Source: CALLVY01 sp937899855
GTDB taxonomy: Bacteria > Bacteroidota > Bacteroidia > Chitinophagales > Saprospiraceae
Direction of reading: 5' to 3'
Assembly: GCA_039820405.1 (NCBI GenBank)
Contig: JBCBQC010000177.1
Span: forward strand, 1-6,290
DNA: 6,290 bases
Part shown: piece after piece, positions 1 to 6,262 of the stretch
How the letters are laid out: every line of letters starts with the position of its first letter
Numbering within the stretch: position 1 is the first letter of the stretch
Notes under the pieces: model-generated
Seen by the model: the letters and a program-made list of their open reading frames with translations, nothing else
Told to the model about the DNA's origin: nothing
Database searches by the model: none
Translations under genes and position numbers: made by a program

Positions 1-600
1 ACGCTCCGTTTCGGCGCCTCGTAGGAACACAAATGACCACTCCCTCGCCGACGAAAACATTTTGAGATGGCTTCTAATCTGCTCCCGCAGCAGCGGTGGC
101 CCAGCCCTACCTTTGTCATCGACAAGCGGCTCGATCCACCTTGGCCCGGGTCATTTCCCAAAATTCAGCTTATTGATGTGCTTTGCCACCTTTAATTACT
201 TTGTCGGCTTCACCGGTCACCTATTCGTCCCCAACTCCAAGTCAGCGATGCCAATGGATATGAGATGGTCTGTACCGCACTCATTACCTACCAGGGACTG
301 GGGGCTGCGGGTAGGGGTACCGTTAAAGCGTCCAGCAGCTCTCCGTACCGGAGATACGAAAAGGCGCCGGACCTCATACATTGCTAGAGTTTCTGTTATT
401 TCTGATGTCTTTTTATGGAAGTGGCACGGTCGGGGTAGTACGGAGCACTACCCGCGCAGGGCGGTAGGGTTTTTTAGGAGACGTCTGGAAGTGAAAAAAC
501 CAAGCGCACCGTGTCGAACGACTTACGGTTTAAAATACTTCTCGGTCGAGAAAGGATAGCAGTGGGGGCGAAAAAAATTTAGAGGTCCGCTCATCCGCGT
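1..600. other. Gene-free left flank, no coding region supported
   Basis: I see no convincing gene here. The longest open frame on the plus strand (TTG start at 62 to a stop at 559) gives a protein rich in Arg, Pro and Ser with no recognisable domain and no plausible start context. The minus strand has no long frame. Another plus frame (from ATG at 67) gives two protein-like stretches broken by stops at 193-195 and 384-386, so a decayed gene is possible but unproven. The only clear structure is the hairpin/T-run element at 433-475. Just beyond the stop of the minus-strand TPR gene there is a run of seven Ts on the minus strand (571-577), without a strong stem before it. It may help end that operon. 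Confidence 0.6.
433..475 (+). terminator. Terminator-like hairpin with overlapping alternative hairpin
   Basis: Two mutually exclusive stems can form on the plus strand. The first pairs GGGTAGT (433-439) with ACTACCC (447-453), a perfect 7-bp stem with a 7-nt loop. The second pairs CTACC plus GC (448-452, 454-455) with GC plus GGTAG (461-467), leaving one bulged C and a 5-nt loop, and is followed by six Ts (470-475) as in an intrinsic terminator. The shared arm (447-455) means the first stem would block the second, which is the geometry of an attenuator. No gene is visible immediately downstream on the plus strand, so it may instead end a transcript from the left, or be a small RNA or an intergenic repeat. 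Confidence 0.5.
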
Positions 601-1326
601 CTAGTCCAGCTGTTCCAGCAGGCTTTGGGCTTCGCGGTGGTGATCGGCTTGGGGGTCGGCGGCCAGGGGGGCGAGGTATTCGCGGGCCCGGTCGGACTCG
701 CCGTTGCGGAGGGCGAGCAGGGCCAGGTACCAGGCGGCTTGTTCTTCGAGAAGGGGCGTTTGGGCGCGGTAAATTTTTTCGAAGTGGCTACGGGCGGCGG
801 CGGTTTGTCCGGTTTCGAGTTGGCAAAAGGCGAGGGCCAGCTCCCAGATGGGGCGGTCGGGTTGGTTTTGGAGGGCGGTTTCGAACAGGGGGAGGGCCTC
901 GGCGTACTGTCCGGCTTCGTAGTATTGGAAGGCCCGATCGGTCAGTTGGGGATCGCCCTGGCGGAGGGCGGTGGGAAAATCGTAGGCTTGGTAGTATTGG
1001 GCGTAGAGCCTTTGTGGGGAGTGGGCCGACTGGCTTTGCCAGATCCAGAGCAGCAGCAGCAGGGCGGCAGCGGCGGCGGCCAGCCCGAGCAGGAGGCGGC
1101 GGGGGCGGGGGGCGGCGGCTTGGGGTTGGTGCTGTTGGTGGAAGGTCTCCAATTCGGCTTTGAGGGCGCGGCGGCCCTTGTGTTGGATGCCGCGGATGAG
1201 TTTTTGGCGTTGGGCCAATTGTTGGGCGAGGGCTTGGTCCTGGGCGACCCGTTCTAAAAAAGCCCGCTCGTCCGCTTCGGAAAGCAATCCCAGTAAATAG
1301 TCGTCGATATTATCAAATTCTTTCAT
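601..1326 (-). CDS. Anti-sigma-like TPR membrane protein
   Basis: This 241-residue protein starts with MKEFDNIDDYLLGLLSEADE, which resembles the N-terminus of zinc-free anti-sigma factors (short acidic helix, a Y-LLG-L-E pattern, then helices rich in Gln/Ala). A basic patch (RPRR, about 74-77) precedes one Ala/Leu-rich membrane helix at about 78-96, giving N-in/C-out topology. The periplasmic part (about 105-238) holds about three TPRs, at roughly 131-164, 165-198 and 199-232, with typical small/aromatic spacing (YYEAGQYAEALPLFETAL). The start at 1326 is preferred because the conserved part begins there and it leaves a 10-bp gap after the sigma gene. An in-frame ATG at 1383 would add 19 residues and overlap the sigma gene by 47 bp. 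The gene follows the ECF sigma gene in the same direction, so co-transcription and a regulatory role over that sigma factor are likely. The anti-sigma role is inferred from context and the N-terminal pattern. No zinc-binding HxxxCxxC motif is present. Confidence 0.85.
   Translation of the reverse strand: MKEFDNIDDYLLGLLSEADERAFLERVAQDQALAQQLAQRQKLIRGIQHKGRRALKAELETFHQQHQPQAAAPRPRRLLLGLAAAAAALLLLLWIWQSQSAHSPQRLYAQYYQAYDFPTALRQGDPQLTDRAFQYYEAGQYAEALPLFETALQNQPDRPIWELALAFCQLETGQTAAARSHFEKIYRAQTPLLEEQAAWYLALLALRNGESDRAREYLAPLAADPQADHHREAQSLLEQLD
1050..1081. repeat. Trinucleotide-rich tract coding the membrane helix
   Basis: A run of GCA units followed by GGC/GCG-type triplets lies inside the TPR membrane-protein gene. 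On the minus strand it encodes the Ala and Leu runs of the transmembrane helix. The low complexity is explained by coding for a hydrophobic helix, but such tracts can also slip in units of three, changing helix length without breaking the frame. Confidence 0.45.
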
Positions 1327-1336
1327 GGGGCCTAGA

Positions 1337-1918
1337 TTATGAGCGTCCTTTTTTGGGGGCGAAATCACGTTCGTAAATTTCACGCAATTTCTCCATACAG
1401 CGGCTTTTCTTGTTTTTGGCCACCCGATCGTTGGCCATCCCGAGTAGCTCGGCGATTTCTCTCATGCTTTTGCGCTCGAAATAAAAGTAAATCAATACCT
1501 TTTGACACTTTTCATCCAATTGTTCCAGTAAATTAGCGATCAATTCGTCCTCTTCCAGCATCAATTCCGTGGCGGAGGTATCATCGACGAGGGCGCCCTC
1601 TTGGATGTCGTCGGTGCTGACTTCGCGTTGGGAAGCCTTGCGGAGGCGTTTGAGCCACAGGTTGCGGCAGATGCCGAAGAGAAAATTCTTGAGCGCACTG
1701 GTTTGCGCAAAATCGGGATGGATGACCTTTTCGTAAAAAACGATCAAGCCGTCCTGAAAAATGTCCTTGGCATCGGCTTCGTTGCCACTGTTACTCAGGA
1801 TAAAGCGAGCGATTCCGGGATAGTTCTTTTCGTACAAATAGCCCAGGGCCTTGCTACGGTCGGCCTGGTCTGCGGACCTCAAAAGCGCCAAGATTGCATC
1901 GTCGTTGTATTGCTCCAT
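1337..1918 (-). CDS. ECF-type RNA polymerase sigma-70 factor
   Basis: This 193-residue protein has the two-domain layout of extracytoplasmic function sigma factors. Sigma region 2 spans about 27-95. It includes the core-binding helix of region 2.2 (ADAKDIFQDGLIVFYEK, 48-64) and a -10 recognition segment (LKNFLFGICRNLWLKRLRK, about 76-94). An acidic linker (about 96-124) leads to sigma region 4 (about 125-182), with a helix-turn-helix at SMREIAELLGMANDRVAKNK (151-170) for -35 binding. The length is normal for the family and no sigma 1 or 3 domain is present. It directs core RNA polymerase to a dedicated promoter set in the cytoplasm. It is the first gene of a minus-strand operon with the TPR membrane protein, and a good Bacteroidetes -7 element lies upstream at 1959-1966. 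The start ATG at 1918 fits the leader length from that element. The ECF subgroup and target genes cannot be told from this sequence; the divergently transcribed T9SS and CHAT genes are candidate targets. Confidence 0.95.
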   Translation of the reverse strand: MEQYNDDAILALLRSADQADRSKALGYLYEKNYPGIARFILSNSGNEADAKDIFQDGLIVFYEKVIHPDFAQTSALKNFLFGICRNLWLKRLRKASQREVSTDDIQEGALVDDTSATELMLEEDELIANLLEQLDEKCQKVLIYFYFERKSMREIAELLGMANDRVAKNKKSRCMEKLREIYERDFAPKKGRS

Positions 1919-1958
1919 TGCTCACTGTCATTAATGCCGGAACGGGCGTGAAGGGTAG

Positions 1959-1966
1959 CAAAGCTA
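1959..1966 (-). promoter_or_regulatory. Bacteroidetes -7 promoter element for the sigma operon
   Basis: Read on the minus strand this is TAGCTTTG, an exact match to the TAnnTTTG -7 consensus used by the main sigma factor of Bacteroidetes. It would start transcription near 1952 and give a leader of about 34 nt before the sigma ATG. No clear TTG-type -33 element is seen at the expected distance upstream, so the promoter may be weak or activator-dependent. Confidence 0.5.
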
Positions 1967-2012
1967 AAAAATATTTCGCTTTTAATCTTTTTTTCCCATC
2001 CGCGCTATCCTT

Positions 2013-2020
2013 GGGGGGGG
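2013..2020. repeat. Eight-G homopolymer tract
   Basis: Eight consecutive Gs lie between the sigma-gene promoter and the two palindromes. Runs this long slip during replication. In a promoter region that can change spacing and so expression. No functional evidence is available. Confidence 0.6.
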
Positions 2021-2025
2021 CTTGG

Positions 2026-2039
2026 GTATTTTAAAATAC
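2026..2039. promoter_or_regulatory. 14-bp perfect palindrome, candidate operator
   Basis: GTATTTTAAAATAC is a perfect dyad in the divergent intergenic region. It could bind a dimeric regulator acting on either promoter. A/T-rich palindromes also arise by chance in A/T-rich DNA, so the operator role is tentative. Confidence 0.35.
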
Positions 2040-2054
2040 TACGTTAAACCACTA

Positions 2055-2064
2055 ACGAGCTCGT
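2055..2064. promoter_or_regulatory. 10-bp perfect palindrome, candidate operator
   Basis: ACGAGCTCGT is a perfect dyad, G/C-containing within otherwise A/T-rich DNA, 15 bp downstream of the 14-bp palindrome. The pairing of two dyads between divergent promoters is suggestive, but no regulator is known. Confidence 0.3.
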
Positions 2065-2142
2065 AAATATATTGCTTTTAACTATTTCATTTTTATCTAT
2101 TCATATATTTATACACCTTATAGTTTTCTAAAAATTTGACAC

Positions 2143-3153
2143 ATGAGAAATGGATTCCTTTTTCTACCCGTTTGGGTAATGTTTTTCCTGTTGCTGAGCA
2201 GTAGTGCGTCCTCACAGTCGCCATGCTTTTTTAGTAGTGGATCACCAACTAACTTGATCAAAATTTGTAGTGACAACGGTTGGGGAATTCCTAACGAACC
2301 CGATCCCAATCCCGGTGGTTGCCCGGATGGTTCTACTCCAGTAAGCCTCGACGTTAATTGTGAGGGCCAGGTATCGATCAGATTCTTCTTTGCCAATTTG
2401 GTGGGCTCTGGCCCGACTTACCAGTTGCCCGCAGGTTATCCCCCGGTCTACATTCGACACGAATACACCGAAGGGAACTGGCAAATATCGGGACCTTACA
2501 CCGATTTTCTCTACGGAGGTTTGGTTGATGACATTAATTTTGGCAAGTCTCCAATATATTACTTATCCGACGACTTACCCACCGCGCGCACCAGTGACAC
2601 GGGATGTTTTGAGGGCGAGGAGCTTACCATTGAGACCTTCTATATGGGGATCGAGTTGGTTACGCCCAATCCCCGAGGCGGTTTTAGCTTTTACCCCATC
2701 GGCGACTACGCGGCCCCCGGGGAGGTCTTTGACTGTGGTATCTTTGAAGAGACCTATTCCCTCTGTCTCAATCCCGACGGAACGGTGGACGACCCCTCCT
2801 ACGAAATAAACGTTTGCATCGATTGTGGGACCTGTCGCAATATTCCGGACCCCGTAGACATCACGGACCCACGCTCCACAGCGGTAGAAAATACGGGACT
2901 GGAAGCCGTACAGATTCGCCCCAATCCCTTCCGGGAGTCCGTCGAGCTTTTGTTTACCACCAATACGGACGGTCCGGTAAGCTGGGAGATTTACGATGCG
3001 CGGGGTGCCTTGGTGCAAAGCCAGCGGCAGGACCTTCCGGCGGGTGAGCACAACCAGCGGATCGCTACCGAACAATTGCCCACGGGTATTTACTACCTCC
3101 AGCTCCGCAGTGCGAATGAGCGGGTCAGTCAAAAGATCATCAAAACCCCCTAA
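2143..3153 (+). CDS. Secreted cysteine-rich protein with T9SS type A sorting domain
   Basis: The 336-residue product has an N-terminal signal peptide (hydrophobic core about 5-19, cleavage likely near residue 25) for Sec export. The C-terminus (about 256-336) is a T9SS type A sorting domain (Por_Secre_tail/TIGR04183 type): it opens with IRPNPF, continues with a beta-sandwich pattern including WEIYDARGALV and LPTGIYYLQL, and ends with a basic KIIKTP tail. It is therefore predicted to cross the outer membrane by the type IX system and be released or anchored on the cell surface. The middle part (about 28-245) matches no family I recognise. It is Gly/Pro/Asp/Tyr-rich and holds ten cysteines, including a CxxCxxC cluster at 225-231, which suggests disulfides or metal binding. 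The start ATG at 2143 sits directly before the signal peptide, after an A/T-rich leader. A strong terminator follows at 3221-3265. It may be a surface effector or substrate linked to the neighbouring sigma/CHAT genes, but this rests only on proximity. Confidence 0.9.
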   Translation: MRNGFLFLPVWVMFFLLLSSSASSQSPCFFSSGSPTNLIKICSDNGWGIPNEPDPNPGGCPDGSTPVSLDVNCEGQVSIRFFFANLVGSGPTYQLPAGYPPVYIRHEYTEGNWQISGPYTDFLYGGLVDDINFGKSPIYYLSDDLPTARTSDTGCFEGEELTIETFYMGIELVTPNPRGGFSFYPIGDYAAPGEVFDCGIFEETYSLCLNPDGTVDDPSYEINVCIDCGTCRNIPDPVDITDPRSTAVENTGLEAVQIRPNPFRESVELLFTTNTDGPVSWEIYDARGALVQSQRQDLPAGEHNQRIATEQLPTGIYYLQLRSANERVSQKIIKTP

Positions 3154-3220
3154 CTGGATGGCCAAAGTTCAGCCGTAGAGCTTAGTCACTCCACTGGCTA
3201 ATGGATGACACTAAAATAGG

Positions 3221-3265
3221 AGTGGTAGGTAAAGTGTAAGCTTTATTCTACCACTTTTTTCTTTT
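3221..3265 (+). terminator. Strong intrinsic terminator after the T9SS gene
   Basis: AGTGGTAG (3221-3228) pairs perfectly with CTACCACT (3248-3255). Inside, TAAAG (3230-3234) pairs with CTTTA (3241-3245) around a 6-nt loop, with a small internal bulge. A T-rich tail (3255-3260 all T, then CTTTT) follows at once. The element lies 67 bp after the T9SS stop and ends only about 29 bp before the CHAT start, so it should largely uncouple the two genes unless read-through is regulated. An upstream CACTCC (3187-3192) can pair with GGAGTG (3219-3224), which would compete with the 5' arm. That is a weak hint of antitermination. Confidence 0.85.
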
Positions 3266-3293
3266 ATTTTGCCCCAAATTAATCTCATTAAAT

Positions 3294-6227
3294 ATGGGAA
3301 GGGGACTAACTAATCTGATCACACTATTCTTCCTACTTGGGGGAATCTTATCCGGCGTAGCCCAAAGTAATGATACGCTGAGCGATCCCAGGGGGGAAAG
3401 CTTTTACTACTTTGAGCGGGCCGGTTTTTACTTCGAGCGCAACCAACTGGACAGCAGCATTCACTACCTAAAACTGGGTCTTCCCTACTACCGTCAGCGA
3501 GCCAGTTGGGTCAATTACATCAATTGCTACAACGGCCTATCTTCTTGCCACTACGAAAAAGCGGACTACATGGCCAGCCTGCGCTTTACCGAGCGGGCCC
3601 TGACCGAGGCGGAATCACGCATTGGAAAAAATAATAGTGCTTACACTTCTTTACTCAACAATTTGGCCCACTTTGCTTGGGAACGACGCCATTTTTCTGA
3701 GGCCTTTGACTACCTCGCTGAGGCCCTGCGCATTGAAGAGGAAATGGGAAACCCCAAGGAAATCATTACCATTTTACACAACCTCAGCCTCTACAACCTC
3801 AGCAAGGGTGATTTTGGGGAAGGGCTCCGTTACGGAACCCGAGCTCTGCAAATGGTTAAATCTCACTACGGGCCTACCGATCGCAGGGTAACCGACAGCT
3901 ACAAGAAAATCGCTCAGGTCTACACTACACTACACAAATGGGAACAGGCCAAGGATTACCTTTTAAAAGGTCTTAAAATTCTCGAGCAACAGGTGAATCC
4001 CAATCGTGGTGGAACTGCCAAAAAACGGGTGGGTATTCACCTTGATTTGGCCGAAGTTTTTTTGGAGACGCAAAAACCTGATAGCGTCATCTTCCACATT
4101 AGACGGGCCGAAGATTTGGAGCAGAACCACATCAAAAGTTTCAATCCCCGAACCAAAAAGATTCTGGCGGAATGGCAAAAAAGAAACCAACTGTACGATC
4201 TGGCCCTCCAAAGTCTACACACCTCTCTGAAAAGAGTCAAGGAACAATACCGTCGGTATGACTTTCTGCCGATCATCGGAGTCACCTACCAAAAGCTGGC
4301 GGAGGTAGCCCTCGCCCAAGGTACCCTGAGCCAAAGCCTGGACTACGCCCAAGCGGGCCTGCGTCATTTCTCGGGCGGCTATCCCCTCCCCGCCATCGAC
4401 AATCCCCCCTTCGACTCGCTCGTCATCGACAAAGACCTGCTGCTCCTGCTCGACACCAAGGCGCGTTGCCTCCTGGCCCGCTACCGCAAAAGCGGCCAGC
4501 CTGCCGACCTCCAGACCGCCCAAAACACCTACCAACTCGCCCTACGCGCCATCGCCCAACTCCGCCAGTCCTTCCTGGCCCGCGCCTCCAAGGAAGAGCT
4601 GGCCCAAACGGTGCTCCCCATCTACGAAGGGGCCATCCAATGCCTGTACACCGAGTACGCACAAAACCCCCAGCCCGAGCTGATCGAAGCCGCCTTTCAA
4701 CTGGCCGAAAGCAACAAGGCCATCCTCCTCCTCGAAGCGCTCAACGACAATACCGCCAAGAGCAGCGCCGGCATCCCCGATAGCCTGCTCCAGCAGGAAC
4801 AGCGCCTGCGTCGGGAGATCGCTTTTTTGGAACAGAAAAAGGCGGAGCTGCAAAACAAAGGCGCCCGCCACAGCCCCAAAACGGACCGCATCGATCGGGA
4901 GCTGTTTGAGTTGTACGACACCCAGCAGGCCCTCATCCGACGTTTCGAAGCGGAGTACCCCCGTTATTACCAACTCAAATTTGACACCCAGCTGAGCAGC
5001 ATCGCACAGCTTCAGCAGCAGGGCCTGGACCCCGGTGCGGCCCTGATCGAGTATTTTGTGGGCGAGCAGTCCATCTACCTTTTCACCATTTGGGCCGGCG
5101 AATACCACTGGCAACAGCTGCCCAAGGACCCCAACTTTGCCACCGACATCAATCGGCTCCGGCGTTTTTTACAGCAGGTCCCCCAGCCCCAGGGCATCGC
5201 CCAAGACTTTCGGGATTTTCAAGCCATTGCGCACCGGCTCTACCGCGACCTGATCGAACCCGCGCCCCTCCCCGCATCCATCCAGCGCCTGACCATCGTC
5301 CCCGACGATTTGCTGGGCTACCTCCCCTTCGAGGTCCTGCTCCGACGGCCTGCGGATACCACCCGCGTCGATTTTTCGCCGCAAAACCTCGCTTACCTGA
5401 TCGAGGATTTTACCATCGCCTACAGCTATTCGGCCAGTCTGCTCCTACAAAACCAGCGAGCCCCCCGCTCCACTACGGCCCGCCAAAACTTTATCGGCTT
5501 TGCGCCGCAGTTTGCCGGGAGCCCCAGCATTGCCGACAACCTGCGGGGCTGCGAGGCGGGCGACCTGGCGGCTCTCCGTTGCAATGAGCGGGAAGTGACG
5601 GTGCTGCGCGATCTGCTCGGGGGGAGCCTCTACCGGGGCGAAGCGGCCAGCAAGGCGAGTTTTGTCACGGAGGTGGCGCAGTACCGCATCCTACACCTGG
5701 CCACGCACGCCTGTGTGGAGGATCAGCAGCCCATGCTCAACAAGATCTTTTTTAGCGATGACGCCCTGACGAATTACGAATTGTTCCACCTGGATTTGGG
5801 GGCGGAGCTGGCGGTACTGAGCGCCTGCAATACGGGGATGGGAACTTTGCTACGGGGGGAGGGCGTGATGAGCTTGGCCCGTGGTTTTTTCTACGCCGGC
5901 TGCCCCAGCGCCCTGATCAGTTTGTGGTCGGTGGAGGATTGTACGACGGCGGACATCATGGAGCGCTACTACCGTGGTTTGAAAGCGGGGCAAAGCAAGG
6001 ACCAGTCCCTGCGGACGGCCAAGCTTGACTACCTGGCCACGGCGGATCGCCTGCGCTCGCATCCGTTTTACTGGGCGCCCTTTGTCCAGTTTGGCGATCC
6101 GGTGGCGATGGATTTGGGGGCGGGCGCTGCTGGGGGTTGGTGGTGGATGCTGGGGCTAGTTTTGGGGATGGGGGCTTTGGGCTGGTGGAGGTGGGGGACC
6201 GTATCTACCTCAGCCTCAATAAAATAA
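3294..6227 (+). CDS. TPR-CHAT protein, periplasmic membrane-tethered caspase-like
   Basis: This 977-residue protein begins with a signal peptide (hydrophobic 8-22, likely cleaved after VAQ at 24). Residues about 36-360 form a TPR array; I see repeats near 36-69, 73-106, 116-149, 156-190, 199-233, 246-279, 288-318 and 325-360. A helical linker follows (about 380-480), then a charged coiled-coil-like segment (about 495-555). The CHAT domain runs from about 580 to 940, with TIVPDDLLGYLPFEVLL (667-683), the catalytic His in HLATHA (H805), the catalytic Cys in LSACNTG (C845), GEGVMSLARGFFYAG, ISLWSVED and the closing HPFYWAPFVQFGDP (923-936). The His-Cys dyad of the clan CD (caspase-like) fold is intact, so peptidase activity is plausible. 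A Trp-rich helix (949-965) and a 12-residue tail (966-977) suggest inner-membrane anchoring with the CHAT and TPR domains in the periplasm. The ATG at 3294 has an A/T-rich leader. A near -7 match (TATTTTG, 3265-3271) lies just behind the upstream terminator and could give a short leader. Substrate unknown. Confidence 0.93.
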   Translation: MGRGLTNLITLFFLLGGILSGVAQSNDTLSDPRGESFYYFERAGFYFERNQLDSSIHYLKLGLPYYRQRASWVNYINCYNGLSSCHYEKADYMASLRFTERALTEAESRIGKNNSAYTSLLNNLAHFAWERRHFSEAFDYLAEALRIEEEMGNPKEIITILHNLSLYNLSKGDFGEGLRYGTRALQMVKSHYGPTDRRVTDSYKKIAQVYTTLHKWEQAKDYLLKGLKILEQQVNPNRGGTAKKRVGIHLDLAEVFLETQKPDSVIFHIRRAEDLEQNHIKSFNPRTKKILAEWQKRNQLYDLALQSLHTSLKRVKEQYRRYDFLPIIGVTYQKLAEVALAQGTLSQSLDYAQAGLRHFSGGYPLPAIDNPPFDSLVIDKDLLLLLDTKARCLLARYRKSGQPADLQTAQNTYQLALRAIAQLRQSFLARASKEELAQTVLPIYEGAIQCLYTEYAQNPQPELIEAAFQLAESNKAILLLEALNDNTAKSSAGIPDSLLQQEQRLRREIAFLEQKKAELQNKGARHSPKTDRIDRELFELYDTQQALIRRFEAEYPRYYQLKFDTQLSSIAQLQQQGLDPGAALIEYFVGEQSIYLFTIWAGEYHWQQLPKDPNFATDINRLRRFLQQVPQPQGIAQDFRDFQAIAHRLYRDLIEPAPLPASIQRLTIVPDDLLGYLPFEVLLRRPADTTRVDFSPQNLAYLIEDFTIAYSYSASLLLQNQRAPRSTTARQNFIGFAPQFAGSPSIADNLRGCEAGDLAALRCNEREVTVLRDLLGGSLYRGEAASKASFVTEVAQYRILHLATHACVEDQQPMLNKIFFSDDALTNYELFHLDLGAELAVLSACNTGMGTLLRGEGVMSLARGFFYAGCPSALISLWSVEDCTTADIMERYYRGLKAGQSKDQSLRTAKLDYLATADRLRSHPFYWAPFVQFGDPVAMDLGAGAAGGWWWMLGLVLGMGALGWWRWGTVSTSASIK

Positions 6228-6262
6228 TCAGGTAAAAGTGGACCAGCCATTTTACCTGATTA
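6225..6262. terminator. 13-bp perfect hairpin overlapping the CHAT stop codon
   Basis: TAATCAGGTAAAA (6225-6237) pairs perfectly with TTTTACCTGATTA (6250-6262); a further TGG/CCA (6239-6241, 6247-6249) can extend the stem around a 5-nt loop. The TAA stop codon of the CHAT gene is the outer part of the 5' arm. No T run follows on the plus strand, whereas on the minus strand the stem is followed by TTTTATT. It may therefore terminate a convergent gene beyond the window as well as, less canonically, the CHAT transcript, or protect the 3' end. Confidence 0.65.

Larger units (their letters stand above)
1919..2142. promoter_or_regulatory. Divergent regulatory region
   Basis: This region separates the minus-strand sigma operon from the plus-strand T9SS gene and must hold both promoters. 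The right half (about 2065-2142) is very A/T-rich, as in many Bacteroidetes leaders. It contains an eight-G tract (2013-2020) and two perfect palindromes, GTATTTTAAAATAC (2026-2039) and ACGAGCTCGT (2055-2064), 15 bp apart, that could be operators. A weak -7-like match for the plus-strand gene, TATATTTA (2104-2111, 7 of 8 positions to TAnnTTTG), would put the transcript start about 25 bp before the ATG at 2143. I found no matching -33 element for it. Confidence 0.6.

Noticed and set aside
62..559. 165-codon plus-strand open frame with a TTG start
   Set aside because: Composition is rich in Arg, Ser and Pro, no domain is recognisable, and the start has no supporting context. It runs straight through the hairpin/T-run element at 433-475.
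1..600. tRNA or rRNA gene, or an insertion sequence, in the gene-free flank
   Set aside because: No cloverleaf with a GTTCRA-type T arm, no rRNA-like stretch, and no terminal inverted repeats or transposase frame were found.
625..1257. 210-codon plus-strand open frame
   Set aside because: It is the antisense shadow of the TPR membrane-protein gene; its product is a low-complexity Gly/Leu/Glu chain created by the C-rich coding strand opposite.
2575..3165. 196-codon minus-strand open frame opposite the T9SS gene
   Set aside because: The plus-strand frame has a signal peptide and a clear sorting domain; the minus frame has no recognisable features.
4542..5114. 190-codon minus-strand open frame opposite the CHAT gene
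   Set aside because: It lies wholly inside the helical linker and start of the CHAT domain of the plus-strand gene, and is explained by the G/C-rich codon usage there.
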